Assembly: GCA_001414345.1 (NCBI GenBank)
Contig: LLCB01000019.1
Location: forward strand, 297,432-361,431
Source of the DNA: Hymenoscyphus infarciens
Lineage: Eukaryota; Ascomycota; Leotiomycetes; Helotiales; Helotiaceae
Length of the DNA: 64,000 nucleotides
Reading direction: 5' to 3'
Part shown: positions 34,898 to 49,031 of the stretch, in pieces
How positions within the stretch are numbered: position 1 is the first letter of the stretch
How the letters are laid out: each line of letters opens with the position of its first letter
Position numbers and translations under genes: made by a program
Notes under the pieces: generated by a model
What the model was told of the DNA's origin: nothing
Seen by the model: the letters and a program-made list of their open reading frames with translations, nothing else
The model's database searches: none

Positions 34898-35650
34898 TGT
34901 GAGCTGGAAAGGGTTAGTATACCAGTAAATAAACATCTGCGGGGGGTGACTTACGTCGAGAGAGAGAGGAAGAGAGCAGTGGTTCAAGAACTAGAAAGAG
35001 GTTAGCGCATGTATAGTGAGAGAAGAAGGAAGTTACCTACGAAGAAAACAAGAAGAGAAGAAAGGCAGCAGAGTCCTAAAAGTATATTAGACAACGATCA
35101 ATACAGAATGGAGACTTACATGCGTGCTGAAACAAGACACAGTTGGTGAAAAATGGTACATACGATTTGAAGGTATCGAGAGCGTGGAAGAAGAAGAAAG
35201 AAGAAAATCAGAAGAGCGAAACGGGATATGGGAACACTCACCTGGATGAAATGAGTGTGGCAGGTACTTCCCAAGAAGGCTGTAGCCCCAAGCTCGTTTT
35301 GAAATTCATGAAGAAAGGACATATGGCAGATATAATTCATCAGAGAAGGAGAGAGGGACAAAAGCTCGCTTGAAAATAACACTGGGCAACCAAAACTTCA
35401 GCACCTTTAACGCTGAAAGATGATTCAAACAAAAAAGCAACCAATCAAAACAGAAAGCCGCTCTGAACGATTCGAGTTGCATGTGGAAGAGTGGAAGAGG
35501 GCCCAGTATTTCCAACAAGTTCTTCAAGCCTCCTCAAATGGTACGCAGTATTCAATAATCGGTCATTTTCAAGTCAATTCGCCAGCATGCCCATATCCGC
35601 GGTTCCAGACACTCCAACCCGAGAATCCAACCCATAACCCTCACACCCTT
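34898..35650. other. Intergenic
   Basis: Purine-rich sequence upstream of the polyQ gene. Short open frames on both strands have no motifs. Confidence 0.45.
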
Positions 35651-35651
35651 T

Positions 35652-36045
35652 TCAGCCATCAACACCCCTTATTTTGTATGTGAATCGTCGTTTTCGTATG
35701 CCGATACCGGTGGAAGGAAGAAGATTGAGGAGTGAGAATCGGGAGTTGACTTGAAAGAAAGTCAACCAAAAAGGCAGTTTGTGGAGGAAACTAACCAATG
35801 GGATTCTCCGAACAGCATCAGCCCAAGCACCATCCGAATTACAAGCTTGCTGATGCATCATCGCGCTTGGTTCATGAGGTTGATAATTGGGAGGAGAGAT
35901 GTTGTGGTTAGGTGAGTCGTCGTTTGATTTGGCAGAGGCTAAAGTTGAGGGTTTTGCAAGCCTGCTGCAGGCTCGGCGATCTGCACAGTTTGTCCCCCCT
36001 TTTGTTCCTTCCCAATCAGAAAGAATATCATCATGACGTCTTCTG
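35652..36045 (-). CDS. Hypothetical protein fragment, 5' exon unresolved
   Basis: After an acceptor (GGGGTAG at about 36053) the minus strand reads RRHDDILSDWEGTKGGTNCA, KSNDDSPNHNISPPNYQPHE and QQACNSDGAWADAVRRIPL. It then reaches a possible donor GTTAGT at about 35793 or continues to a stop at 35652. There is no ATG in this exon, so a start exon must lie upstream near 36100-36230. A second frame (TCHQPEDVMMIFFLIGKEQ) is also open, so even the reading frame is uncertain. Not recognised. Confidence 0.3.
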
Positions 36046-36056
36046 GTTGATGACAC

Positions 36057-36800
36057 CTACCCCACTGAAAATGCCGATGCAATAGATACATACCAAAGTG
36101 GTAAGCCTCACGTTAATGCTTTCCCTTTGTTGTGCTTTGGTCTAGAAAGCAAAATACCACTACGAAATTGAGATTTCCTTCGAATGCGGTCTTCAGGGAC
36201 TTCTTTGACTCGAAGTTTGTATCTCTCGAAAAAAATATCTGCCTATCCAAGATTAGGTACCTATGCGGCCAGGGTGAACTGCAGCGGATAAAACTGGAGA
36301 GTTTCTGAGGCTCCGCTGTCAGTCCCTGGCTTGTATCCGATGATGTGCATCAACCTTATTTTTTCCCCTGTGTGTGAGTGGATCAGGGATCTTGGCTAAA
36401 GCTTGGTTGGTAGCGAGAATTCAGCCAGTGTTGTTATCTGAGGTTTGGTTAGTTTGGCTCAGTTGGCCTTTTCTCTGACAATAGACCTCACAGCAAAGGC
36501 TGACTAGCTTTATTACTTATATACCTCTGAAGATGAAATCAAGCATGCTAGCCAGCACACTTATGCCCATAGTGGAGATATATCTTATAGGAATTTGGAG
36601 AAAGTGTCAGCTAGATTGATGGTTTTTCTTGTGGGAGACTCTCACAAGTTGATTATCTGGAAAAATCAGTCCCATGAATTGCTCGTTATAAGTCTCAAAG
36701 AATTGGCTTTAGAACTTGATAGTTGATCGTTATCAATTCTCGGGTCTATCTTAGTCAACGAAGAAACTCAACGATCGACTAATCGAGGTGGACTTATATA
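36057..36800. other. Intergenic, transition into the AT-rich block
   Basis: Composition is normal to about 36500, then AT content rises and CpA and TpG disappear by about 36830. No gene. Confidence 0.5.
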
Positions 36801-36809
36801 ATCGTTACT

Positions 36810-38790
36810 TTGGTTATATATTTACTTAAGCTAGTATGTTTTATTTAATATGATCTAGATTAACTAATAAGATAGCTATATTAGTTAAGGTAGTAAAGAT
36901 AGTTAATAAGTTTAAACTTTATAAATAGAACATTTTATTTAACAAGAGCTGAAAAGAAGCGATTTAGGTTAAACATAGCTTTTTTCTAGCTTTTTACTCT
37001 TATTTACCTTTTTCTCTTTCTTTTAATTAACTAGATTAACTCGAGTTCTTTTTATAAAAGAAGAAATAGCTTATTTATACTTCTATTCTTAAAACTTTTA
37101 TATCTTAAGTAACTTACTTATTAAGATTGTTTTATAAAGCTACTACTTTAGTTATATTTACTTAAATGAATTTTCTTAGTATTTCTTTTAAACTTACTTC
37201 TTCTTCTTCTTAAAAAAAGAGTAAATAACTTACTTATAAGTGCTATAGCTTTATTAGTTCTCTTATTTTTTCTAATCTTATCTCTCTTTCTTTTTTTTAT
37301 TTATAAGCTACTAATAGAGAGATAGTATATTATATAGCTATAGAAAATAAATTAACTAACTTCTTATCTATAAGTTTAAGAGAAATATTAAAGTTTTCTC
37401 TAAAAGTAACTTCTTTAAAAGTAAACTATTAGTATACTCTTTTAATTTATTTAATTATAAAAAAAGAGTATATACTTTATAAGTAATCTTAATAATATAA
37501 GCTAAAAGATAATAGAGCTCTCTAATAACTCTATTCTTTTATAGAATAGAAATTAGTATTATTTACTCTCTTTTAAATTCTTTATTTAGACTATCTTTCT
37601 TTTTTATAATTCTAGCTTATATTTTATTATATTTAAAGACTTACTTTAAGAGTTATCTTAAGAAATACTTCTTAGTACTTTATTTTTTAAGCTTAAATAA
37701 AAGCTTTAAATTTAAATTAGTTTTAGAGATATTTAAACTAACTTAGTTAAAATCAAAAGTGTTTTTAGTATACTAGTAACATATTTTAGCTATCTTTTAA
37801 GTCTTATTATATTAATAACTTTAGTAAAAGCTAAGAGTAAAGAAACTTACTTTTTACTTCTTAGGTTTATAAGTAGTATAACTATTTATAAATAATAAGA
37901 ATATTCTTTTTATTTATAAGAACTTATAACTCTCTCTTAAACTCTATATTATTATAATAATATTGAAATAAAGTTATTAGTAATAAAATAAGAAGAAAGT
38001 AAATATAAAGTAACTTATAGCTTTATTACTAGACTATCTATCTTTATCTATCTCTTTAAGACTTTAGCTACTATTTTAAACTTCTTATTCTTAAGAGCTT
38101 TAAGTTAAATAAACTTAAAGAAGTAATTCTTAATTTAGATAATCTACTAATATAAGCTTTTTATATTTACTTAGAAATTTATAAGATTAATAGAAACATA
38201 ATATTTAATAGTCTTAGAAACTATAAAGTAGATTAAAACTATGTTATTTACTTTTACTTAGTATAGTCGATAGTACTTAGAATATTATACTAATACGATA
38301 TATTATTAGAAACTTACTTTAATATATACTATTTCTACTATTTCAATACTACGATATCTAATAATATTATCTTTAGTAGTACTTCTCTCTTTTTTATCTA
38401 AGTAGAGCTCTCTAGTTAATAGCTCTCTTAAAGTAATACTTATATTTAATTTTTATATTTAATAGCTAGTACTCTCTTTTATTCTTTTTTAGAAAGAGTA
38501 GAATTAAGTATTATAAGCTAAAGTAAAGTAAATAAAGTAAAAGATAAAGTAAAAAGAGAGAGAAGAAAGCCTTTTTATATAACTAGATAATTAATTAAAA
38601 AAGTAAGTGAAAAAAGAGAAAGAAATAGTTTTACTTTAATAAGTAAGTTAATAATTTCTTAAGTTAAAAAAGGATTTAATAGTCTATATTAGACGAATCT
38701 CTCTTACTAGTTAATCTAGATAGAAGTAATTAAAATACACTAGATCTAATAATCAAAAGAAATTAAAAAAAGATCAGAAGAAGTAAATTA
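36810..38790. repeat. RIP-mutated AT-rich block 1
   Basis: About 2 kb in which CpA and TpG are almost absent while TpA is greatly enriched. That is the footprint of RIP acting on both strands of a duplicated sequence. Every frame is filled with TAA and TAG, so the original element cannot be named. CpG and CT/AG-rich strings survive, as expected when CpA is the preferred target. Confidence 0.85.
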
Positions 38791-40640
38791 TCTTCAACAA
38801 TGAAATAAACCCGATAACACGAAATTTATATTCCCTCGCAAGTTTGAGACTATTTTACAAGAGCAGAATAAGGTTGCATAAAAGAGAGTTACAAAGAGTC
38901 ACTTGTTTGATTTCTGATCTGCTTTCAACTCCAAATTGACTGAACTAAAGGGAAACAGCTGTTCGTTTTACATCCAAAAATGCCACCACAAGTTGAATTC
39001 TATCTCCCACCATGAACGCTGATATGAAAGTTTATGGTTCATCGAGCGGGAGACGTCCGTTATATATCCTATAATCCCGACCCGTGCTCTCATAATGCAT
39101 CGACACCCCTGCCCTGGGAGTTCCGCAATACCAAGTTTCAGAATCCAAATTCACTGACAGCTCCATCTACCGCAAGGTATTGATTGGTTAAGGTTCCATC
39201 GCATGCGCGGCCCGGAAATCGCTGCGCTGGGTGTTAGGCTCGCGCGGCGCCTATAACCAGTTCCACGGTTGATTCTGCCAGTGTTCTGGGCAAAACTAGT
39301 AGACAAAACTATGCAGACAACCGGTGCAAGCCTGGGTGGTACCTTGGGGGACTCTTACTTTGGGACCGAGCGCATGCTCTGGAAAGGGCCGCAATTTGTA
39401 GAAATCGAAAGGATTTTTGGAAGTTCCTTTGGAGGCGCTGATAAGGCACAGCTCTTCGAATGCGTCGAAGAACTGTGAATATTCCCGATGACACCTTGTC
39501 CAGTCATCATCCAAAAAGCCAACGTGGCTCCTGTCCAAGTCTCACAGCCAGACCAAAACAAACAAGCTAGCATTCTTGATAACTTCGTGAGAACAGAAAC
39601 ACAAGCCGCAGATGATGATTATATACATGGCAGATTAGTTGACAGGAAAAGCGCATTGGTGTCTGCCTCCAAGTTCGCTGGAATGCTGGTGGATCGAGGG
39701 AAGTTTTGGCACAAGAGCGGACGCTGTGTGTTCAACTAGTGGTTCATCATACCAAGTAACTTGCAAGTCGAGCTTTTATACAGGTTCAGAGAGTTGAATG
39801 GAGCACCAGTGGGGGGTAGAGGTAGTATTTGCCTTGTGCGACCGTGGAATTGAACCGTCCCACAGCACCACCAGGGGTTGCAGGAATTCATGACTATAGC
39901 TTAAGGTACCTTCCTCTTCTGTAATTCTCCTAACTCTTCTAGAATAATGAAGACAACATAAATCTCATTCTTCTAGTCTTATAGGATAATTATATCAATT
40001 TTCCAGGTCTAAGTTAAACAATTAAGAGAGTGTTGTAAAGGTACTCTGCTCGTAACCAGTTACGAATTCCTATATCCCCTGGTGGCACCACTGCGCCAGG
40101 ATTGCGAAATAAGCATGTCGAGTATAAATAAAATGAATTTCGGAACAAGATCTCCAATTTAATTATGCTGTGGACTCGGCCTTCATGTTTGGGTGGAAAT
40201 CAGATTTTTGGTGGTGCGGTTTAGGCTTGGCGACCCCCCTATCGTCGTTCCTTCCCGATTAGGAAATATCAAAACATGACGCTCCTAGCCTCCCCTGCCA
40301 CACCAAAACTGGGTGCATCTCCAATTGACCACAGCGCTGATTTCAATCAGTGATTTAAGTGCATCATTAATGTGAATCAATGTGCGCAGCAATTTTGTAT
40401 ACACTTTTCGCGCGCGCACTGCGCATCGCATCCATTTCTGATAAAAGTTAGAGTAATTAAAGCAGGCTTCTAGATAATTACAACTAGTTTTCTTCTAGAA
40501 TAAGTATCTAATCATGTTCTCTAATTAACAATGAAAGGACCTGTAAGGTTGTGGATGCATAGTGTGGAGTTGCTTAGTAAATTAATCTTTGAGAGAGTAC
40601 GAAAAATCTATATACAAAAATAAGATAGATAGCAATAAAA
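38790..40640. other. GC-balanced remnant between RIP blocks
   Basis: CpA and TpG reappear at about 38790, so this 1.85 kb was probably single-copy. Open frames at 39269-39478 and 39488-39739 (plus) and 39355-39573 (minus, with LACLFWSGCETWTGATLAFW) are too short and without motifs, so I see only unrecognised gene debris. Confidence 0.45.
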
Positions 40641-41215
40641 AGAACAGGACTCTACGGAGAACTGGGCGAGCCATCCGCTCTGCGGTTCACAAGCCTCAGC
40701 TGAGGAAATTGGTAGTCGGGTGGGTGACTATGAAGAGCATAAAACATAAAAGGTAAGACACAAAAATCCCCCTCACACACTATCCCCTATCCCTGCCTGA
40801 GACAGCCCCGTGAGTGGTCAAAGACACTCACCCTGAAGCCCTGAGCCCAATGTCATCTCTCCAGTTCACTGGAAGCCGCCTAACTTGGGCAGAGATGACG
40901 GGTGAGGGGTGGATTGGGGAACCACCGCTTCTAGGCGGGGGTTTCTGGGGTAGCTCGCTCAGCTCCCTTACAGTCAGTTCTTGACTGTGCCGCCGTACGG
41001 ATGATCTTAGAACTCATCTGGGGCCCTTACACAGTGAGAGCTGTGCGGCAAGTCGGGTACGGCCAGGCCAAGTGGTCTAGGGGAGAGTGAGGGTATCCTC
41101 TCATCTACTCCGGTGGAATGACGATACCTTCTATCAGAGCGTGTCGCGGGACGGGAATAGTGTGGTGTCTTACTAGTAATCGCACAAATGCTAACACGAG
41201 GGGTAATTAATAGAC
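40640..41215 (+). other. GC-rich, hairpin-rich unmutated block; possible 5' region of a retroelement
   Basis: A 575-bp GC-rich block sits directly against RIP block 2. It has many hairpins, for example gtcatctct ... agagatgac enclosing ccagttcactgg, plus cagttcttgactg and cacagtgagagctgtg. No long ORF. It ends ggggtaattaatagacaatc, after which sequence becomes fully RIP-mutated for 7 kb. One explanation is the 5' UTR of a non-LTR retrotransposon: 5' ends are often missing from other copies and so escape RIP. Strand and identity are unproven. Confidence 0.4.
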
Positions 41216-43924
41216 AATCGAGCTTTATAACAACTTTCGAGAGAAGAAGAAGAGAGAGGAGAGAGTAGATAGAATATAAACAATTTTTTTCAACTTTCTT
41301 TTTAAGTTATAGAATTCTCTATAGTAATATAGCTAAGAGAGCTAGGAATTAGTTAGCGAACGAAGAAAGAATAAAATAGAATATTATAATACAAAGTATA
41401 AAATAGATTTATTAAGTCTAAAGTTAGATAAGAAACCTCGTAGAAAAAAAGAAAGATAGAAAGATAAAGAGATAATAAGATTACTATTCTTAAAGCTACT
41501 TAGATAATATATAGTTTTTAATACTAGAAGCTATTAGTTCTAAGATTCTTTTCTAGTTTCTTTATAAAGAGTACTAGTAATAGAAGTTAGAGAGATAATA
41601 CTTAATAAAAAGATCTAAGTAGTAAAAGATAGTAGAGTAGAGACAAAAGTAGTAGCTAAGCTAGTATAAGAACGTCTATTAATTCTTATATTATTAGATA
41701 TATTAATATTATAAACTATTTTTAATAAAGTCTAAAAAATATATATTAGTATATAAATAAGACGAGAAACGTATAAATTATAAACGAGAAAGAAAAGAAG
41801 AGAAGAACTAAAAGAAGAGTATTATCTTTTCTAAGATTTAGTATTAATTTAACTATAAGATTATTAATTATATTTCTACTAATACTTATAATAGATTTTT
41901 ATCTAATAAGTCTTTAATATTCGTATTAAGTAACTTAGAAATATAAAAGAGAAACTAATATTTATTTATTCTAGAAGTATATTAGCTAAATAATAACTAA
42001 AACTAGATTATATAAATAGTAGCTTATATCTCTCTATACTAGTAAGAAATAAATTCTTCTAAAGTCTATTAAATAAGTAAGATATTTAGTAATTACTTAT
42101 TTCTATAATAATAATAAGTACTATTAGAGTTTAAAGAGATATTAATACTTTCTTATAAATCTATCTAATAGTCGATTCGATTATCTAGACTAACTATATT
42201 AGATAAGTATTTCTAATAGATATCTCGCGTATATATATAAGTAGAATATTCTCTAGTAAAAGTATTCTTATATTAAATTTTTAAGATAATTATAAATCTT
42301 AAGCTAGTATTAGTTCTTATCTATCTTTCTCTAATTCTAAAAGTTCGTCTTTCTATTAACTAATAATAATCGAGAATAGAGTTCTCTAAATAGTATTTTA
42401 ATAAGTTATATTAGACTTATAAGTTAACTCTCTCTCTTAAGTCGTAGTTATAAGTAATTAAGAGGTTTTTTTATATACTTAATACTAAATAGTAAATAGA
42501 GCTTTATTATTAGCTTAGAATCGATTCTTAATAATTAATCTATTACTTTTTTATTATAGTTTTTTCTTTTCTTTTCTTTTCTATTTCTCTATTTAAGTAA
42601 AAGAATTCTCTTTTCTTATTATCTAGTATTATATCGTTCTTAATAGACTTTTTATTCTCTTCTTATATAATATAACTCTACGAATTAATAGAGATAATAA
42701 TAATAAAGAAGATTATTAGAGAAGCTAAAGTAATAAGATATAAGTAAGTATTATAAACCTAGAAGTTATTAATCTAGGTAAGAATATTAACTCTTTTCTT
42801 AAGTATTACTAGAGATATAGTAGTTACTACTATAGAAGATATAAGATAAGTTAACTATTAAAGCTCTTAGTTATCTTAAAAAGTTAATTAAAGAAGAGGT
42901 TCTAAGTTAAAAAAGCTTAGATATAAAAGAGCGCGAGAGAAGAAGTAAGTAATAGAAAACTTATAAGAAGGAAATCTAGTTAAATATAATTAAACTACTA
43001 CTTAAACTTAGTTTAGAGCTTCTAATTCTTATAAGTAAAAGAACTAATATAATTTAATCTAGTATTATTTCTTATTTTTTACTTCTAGTCTCTTATAGCT
43101 CTCTACTAGTATTATATTATATATATTATAACTATTTCTATCTCTTATACTTTTAAAAGTAATAAAACTCTTATCTCTTCTATCTTTTAAACATTTCTAT
43201 TTATATACTACTTTATTAGCTAACTTATTTTTATAAGATATTAAATTATATATTAAGAATTAAGAAGTAAAGATTCTAGTAAGACTATAAAAAGTAGAGA
43301 GAAAAGATATAAAAAAAAGAATCGTAAAAGTATAAAAGATAGTATTAGTAGTTATTATTCTTATAGTTATAGAAATTATTAAGGTTTTTATTACTAGACT
43401 AAAGAAAGTAGTAAATATATAGAGATCTTAGTATAGTTTAAGAAGAGTAGAGTAGAAAGAGAGAGATATAAAGAGCTCTAATCTAGTTTATAAGTACGAA
43501 TTAGTAATATAAATATAAAGAGAGATTAAGAGTAAACTTATAAGTGTTTTATTACTAGAATTATAGATATAACTATTTCTTTAGTAGTATTATATAACTT
43601 AAAAATTATTATTTTATTAGTAAGAAGAGTGTTTTAGAAGACTTATAAGATTTAATTAGCTATTTTAGAACTAGTATAGCTTAAGACTTAAGTTCTATAA
43701 CTAGAGCTATAGTAATAATATCTTAGATATTATAAGAGTTAGCTAGAGAAAGCTTTACTCTAAAGAGTATAGGAAAAAGAAGTAAGATTAGTATAACTAA
43801 GATTAAGAACTTAACTTAGTAAGTCTAAATAGTAGTCTAAAAAGAAATCTATAAAAGCTTTATACTTATATAATATATAGCTTAGTAACTTAGTAGTTAT
43901 AAAAAGAAGAGTATCTATTTAGCT

Positions 43925-44690
43925 TACTTTCTCTAAAGAGGTTTTATTAGCTAAATAAGAACTTAAGAATAAAAGTCTTACTCTTTAGACTCTCTCTTAC
44001 TTACGCTATAATACTAAGATATTAAATATAGTAAAAAAGAATAATAAATTAATAAAGATAATAATAATTTTTATAAAGTAAATACTAAATAGTATAAATA
44101 AGTAGATATATATTTATATTCTTAAAATATAGTATAAAGTAAAGTAAGCTTTATAAATTAATTTATATAACTAATCTTTAATTAGAAAAGCAGTAGAATA
44201 TATAAGTTATTTTTAATATTAATCTTAATATAAAATAAGAACTTAAAAGAATAATTAATATCTCTAAATAAAAGCGAAGAAGAAATGTCTTAAAAAAGAG
44301 AGTAATTTACTTAGAAATTATCTTAAAGTTTATATTTAATTAAAGTATTTAAATAAAAATAACTATTAATTCTTTCTTACTTTAACTATACTTATAACTT
44401 TAGCTAGAGAAAAGATATTATAATATATTAAATAGAGATTTCTTTTAATATCTTAGTTCCTAAAAATCTTTTACTATTATTATATCTCTTTTAATATATA
44501 ATTAATATTTGTCTTAAAAATAGTAAATATTTATAATTAAGATATTAGAAAGAAAGTAAAGTATTTTATTTTTAGAATAAAACTTAGTCTTAGTAATAAG
44601 TATATATTCTAAAATAGCTTCTATCTTCTCTTCTCTATCTTAAGTAAGATCTCTTACTTTATAAGTCTAAAATAAAGAGTATACTAGAGA
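43925..44690. repeat. Dispersed repeat R, heavily RIP-mutated copy
   Basis: Shares long stretches with 56828-57050 and 57540-58030, such as ttattagctaaataagaact, ataataaattaatagagata and aagtctaaaataaagag at its end. This copy lacks the roughly 490-bp segment found at 57050-57540 in the other. Confidence 0.7.
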
Positions 44691-45923
44691 ATATAGGAAT
44701 TTATAACTAGGTTAAGTTAAGCTAGAACGTTAAAATAGTACTCTTTTTAGTCTACTTTTCTAAATACCTACTATAGATTACTCTTAATTACCTTTCTACT
44801 ATTATTATATAAAGTTTCAACTTAGTTAAGTGTCTCTAGAATTCTTTTAAATATCTTCTTTAGTATACTTTTATTCTATTTATCTTAAATAATCTCTTTA
44901 AACTCTTATATCTTTCTCTATATTCTATAATATACTTATTACTTTAAGATATTCTAAAAAGCTTCTATAAGCTTAAGATTAAGAGATTATAAAGAGTAGA
45001 TAAGAGTTCTTATATTATACTTATTTTAAAGTACTTAGATAAGCCTCTTTTTCTTTAAACTATAACTTAAGTCTCTATCTTTTTATAAAAAGAACTCTCT
45101 AGATAGATAAAGCTACTCTTTATATCTCTTCTTAATAGCTTTAAAATAAATAAGTAAGAAATATTTAGTATAGTATTTCTAGGTTATTCTATTACTCTTA
45201 GGCTTAATATTATACTTATAAAAGAGTTATACTTTCTACTTCTTTATATATATACTAAACGTCTTTTCTAACTTCGTTTTATATTCTCTAAGCTTCAAAG
45301 AGTACTTAGTTTATATAATATTATCTTATTTATTATTATAAAACTCTAGTCTTTTCTATTTATATTACTAGTTATAGTACTTTATAATATATATATAAGA
45401 CCAAGTCTTTTCATCTCTTTCTTATATAATTTCTAAGTTAGTTTATATTCTTTCTTCTCTAAGAATATACTCTTATACTTATAAAGAAGGATTAGTTTAT
45501 ATCTTATCTATAAAGAGAAGAAATTATCTATTATTTAACTATAATTCGTTACTTTATACTCTTACTACTCTTCTAAGTTCTTATTTAAAATTATCTTCTT
45601 AATAAACACTTACTTATATCTTTAACTCTCTTTTATTACTTACTAAAATTAGATTTAAAGTTAGCGCTTCTTAATAAGAATTTAGTAGTATTCTATCTAA
45701 GCTCTATAAATTTATTCTTAAATAAGGTTATATAAGAGTAAGACTAGTATCTTATCTATATTATCTAATATTATAGTTCTTCTTTTAAGCTTCTCTAATT
45801 ATCTATAAAGCTTATATATAATAGAATAATCTATAGCTTCGTACTCGTAGACCTAGTATAAGCTAGTTACTTTAGAGAGTATATATCTATATATAATCTA
45901 GGTCTTAGATTTATAGAGCTAGT

Positions 45924-46090
45924 TATAATAGTACGAAATATCTACGACTATAGAAGAGGTATATAGAAGTGTATTTAGTAGAATAAAGTAAATAAAAACT
46001 AGGCTCTAATATAATAGAAAAGACTAAATTAGCTTTTTATTATTCTAAGTAGAAGTATCTATATATAAGAGATTAGATAATATAAAAGTC
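45924..46090 (+). repeat. Fragment of the LTR found at 54.0 and 56.2 kb
   Basis: Starts tataatagtacgaaatat and continues tatagaagaggtatatagaa and actaggctctaatata, in the order seen in the LTRs at 54044 and 56241. It is more heavily mutated and loses similarity after about 46090. It may be a solo or truncated LTR nested in block 2. Confidence 0.6.
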
Positions 46091-48472
46091 TAATAATAAT
46101 AATAACTAAGACCTTCTTAATATAGATAATACTAACTAATAAGAGCTAAAAACTAAATATATAATATTTAAACCTTAATATCTTCTATATATAAATACTA
46201 GATATTAATAGCTTTAGCGTATAAGTATTAGTTATTTATACTCTTAATATATAAATGTTAGTAATTTAGAATAGCTAGCTATTATACTCTCTTAAAAGAG
46301 AGTAGAGAGTTCGTAGTTCTTTTATAAGTAAAACTTATAAAAGAGCTACTATTTAAATTATATCTATTAATAGATTTATAAATAGTTATAAAAGTAAACT
46401 ATATAGTACTATCTATACTAACTATATAAGAAGAGAAGTACGTAATATAGTAGTATAGTAGTATATATTCTATATAAGCTATAGACTATTATAACTAAGC
46501 TTATAAACTACTAAGAAATTATCTCGCTAGCTCTTATTCTTAAACTTATCTAAAAGAATACTAGTAATCTTAGTAGCTATAAAAAGGTTCTCTTATCGAC
46601 GGTTAGTATTTATTTATAATACTAAGTATATTTATAAGTTTATAAGAAAATAAAAATCTCTAGTCTAGCTATTAAGTTACTTATAAGTAGTCTAGTAGAT
46701 CTATAGAAAGAGATTATATTCTATAAGTATAATATATAGCGTATAAAGAATATTAAAGTTTAATAATAGATAGTTATATAACTATATAATAGTTATATAA
46801 TCTAAGTTATAAAAGAATAGCTATATAAAAGCTAGTAACTCTTATAAGCTATAGATTAATAGCTACTAGTAGTAGAAAAGCTCTCTATAAACCTAGAAAG
46901 AGTATAGCTTATAAGTAAGATCTATAACCTTATTCTTTATATAACTAGATATTCTAGTTAAAGCTACGAGATCCTAGATTATTCTCTTTAAATAGTACTT
47001 ATAAAATAGTTAGTAGTAGCTATAAGAAGTCTAATACTCTATCGCCTTTCTTATAATAGAGTAATATATATTTTTAAGTTAAAAACGCTCTAAGAAGCCT
47101 TATACTTAGAGATAAAAACTCTATTATATATAGAGAGAAAGAGAGTTATATATATAATATCTTATTTCTTATAGTATTTCACTTAGATCTAGGAAAGAGA
47201 TAGCTTTCTAGACTTATAATAATAAGCTAGAATATAAAAGAACCTCTTAACTATATCGTCTCTTATTTATACTCTAGAGAATTCTACGAAGCGTTTATTA
47301 ACTCTCTAAATAGCGATTCTAGATATAAGAGTAAATTTCTACTTCTCGATTCTATTTAACTCTCTCTCTTATTTAAGCGTCTAGTAACTCTAGCTCTAGC
47401 TCTAGTATAATAAAGCGCGAGTAACGTTTATAAAAATAGTAGCTCGTAGTTAGTTCTTATACTACTAGCTTCGTAGAGTATAAGACTTCTAAATTCGAGT
47501 TTTTAAGTATCTTTTAGAGTAGCTAGCGATTTACTAGACTTCTAGTTTAAAATATCTCTTAGAATAGTAGTAGCTAGCTTTATATATTATTATAGAATAA
47601 TAGTATATTTGTCTTCTCTATTAAGATATTATATAACGATATTAATATTCTAATCTTTAAATTATCTTTTATATATATACTTTTTACTTAAAGAATACTT
47701 CGTAGATTACTAATAACTCTAGTAAATATAACTATTTTAAAATAATCGCTTATCTATGTCTTGAAATCTTCTTAGAAAGCTTATTATAACCTAATATCTT
47801 AATCTTTTCCTACTTCGTATATATTCGCTAAATCTATATATTTAGTAAGTTCTTTCTTAGTAAGATTTATTAAACTAGGTTTTAGATTCTTTTAACTTTC
47901 TCTACTATAGTTTATCTTCTTATTAACTCTTATATTATTACTCTTAGATAATAGTAAGTTTAGTATATTCCTAGTACTAAATTTAATAGAAATAGAGAAA
48001 ATATTATAATTCTAGAATTTCTTTAGATATTAATCGAGTCTCTAATATAAAAGCTTTAAAGACTTAAACGTTAGTTAGTTAATCTCTCTAATAGTTCGAG
48101 ATATTTCGTTATTTTCTAAGAGTTAAGAGATATTATTAATTCCTTCTACTTTATTAGTAAATTAGATAGATAACTTAGGTTATAAGTAAATATAAGTAAA
48201 TTAACTTTAGAGTTACACTTATACGAATCCCGGCGCTATATAAGTATAGGTTCGTATACTTATATAAATTTAATATTTATAGAGTATTAAATACTTATAT
48301 GTTAGTAAGCTTACTACTAGTATCGACGTTTAGTAGATTATTTTCTTTAATAAAAAAACCTTTTATTAAGCTTATCTATGTCTATATTATCAGTGTCTAA
48401 TATATTACTACTTCTATTTTTCTTTGAAACCTTTTCTCGATTTACGTTACTACGTATAACACTCGCCTTATA

Positions 48473-48740
48473 TTAATAGAGAAGCTTATATCCTTTTGTA
48501 GAACATGTACTAGTATTCTTATAAACATAGCATTTCTCACGACCAGCTCCACTTTCTAACAATATCCGTATATTTCGAATGCTCGGCAAGTCTATCGAGG
48601 CTAACATTATCAATCGTGCGCTTTCATAGTCTTCCTCTTCCTCTCTGAAATCCATGTTCTCAAAACCGGCTTCATCCTGCATTCCCGCCTCAAGCTTGAC
48701 CTAAAGCTTCGTATCCACAAAAGCTCCCGCTCCATACTCA
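48473..48740 (-). pseudogene. Gene fragment cut by the RIP block
   Basis: The minus strand reads KGPTTLRHLKEAVIRSTADA and THVVRIEYGAGAFVDTKL, then after a stop EAGMQDEAGFENMDFREEEE and SIDLPSIRNIRILLESGAGR, ending where the AT-rich block begins. Protein-like composition with in-frame stops near 48700 and 48830. Family not recognised. Probably a truncated host gene at the edge of the repeats. Confidence 0.4.
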
Positions 48741-49031
48741 ATTCTGACGACATGGGTAGTAGCATCCGCCGTTGAACGAATAACCGCCTCCTTCAAGTGT
48801 CGGAGTGTGGTCGGTCCCTTGAGCTTCTAAGTTCTCCTGGCGAACTCAATAGAACATCCGGTCGTTAAGCCATCATCTGTAACATCTATTGTTGTCGTAC
48901 TACTTCTAGGTCTAAACTATAAGTGCTTTCAACAGAATGACAAAGGTTTGAGGAAGTGGCTAGACCTTTTGGTTTCTCAGGAGCAAAGACCACCTTCCGG
49001 GCTTTTCGAGTTCTATGATCCTGCTATCTTC

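Larger units (their letters stand above)
41216..48440. repeat. RIP-mutated AT-rich block 2 (nested transposons)
   Basis: 7.2 kb with virtually no CpA/TpG and stops in all frames. Internal relations show transposon content. 43925-44690 matches 56828-58030, and 45924-46090 matches the LTRs at 54044 and 56241. 46225-46290 matches 53585-53660. The whole looks like several RIP-inactivated, partly nested elements. No protein domain can be read after the mutation load. Confidence 0.85.

Noticed and set aside
39269..39739. Two tandem plus-strand frames in the remnant between RIP blocks
   Set aside because: Separated by stops, no splice sites that join them, and no recognisable motif on either strand.
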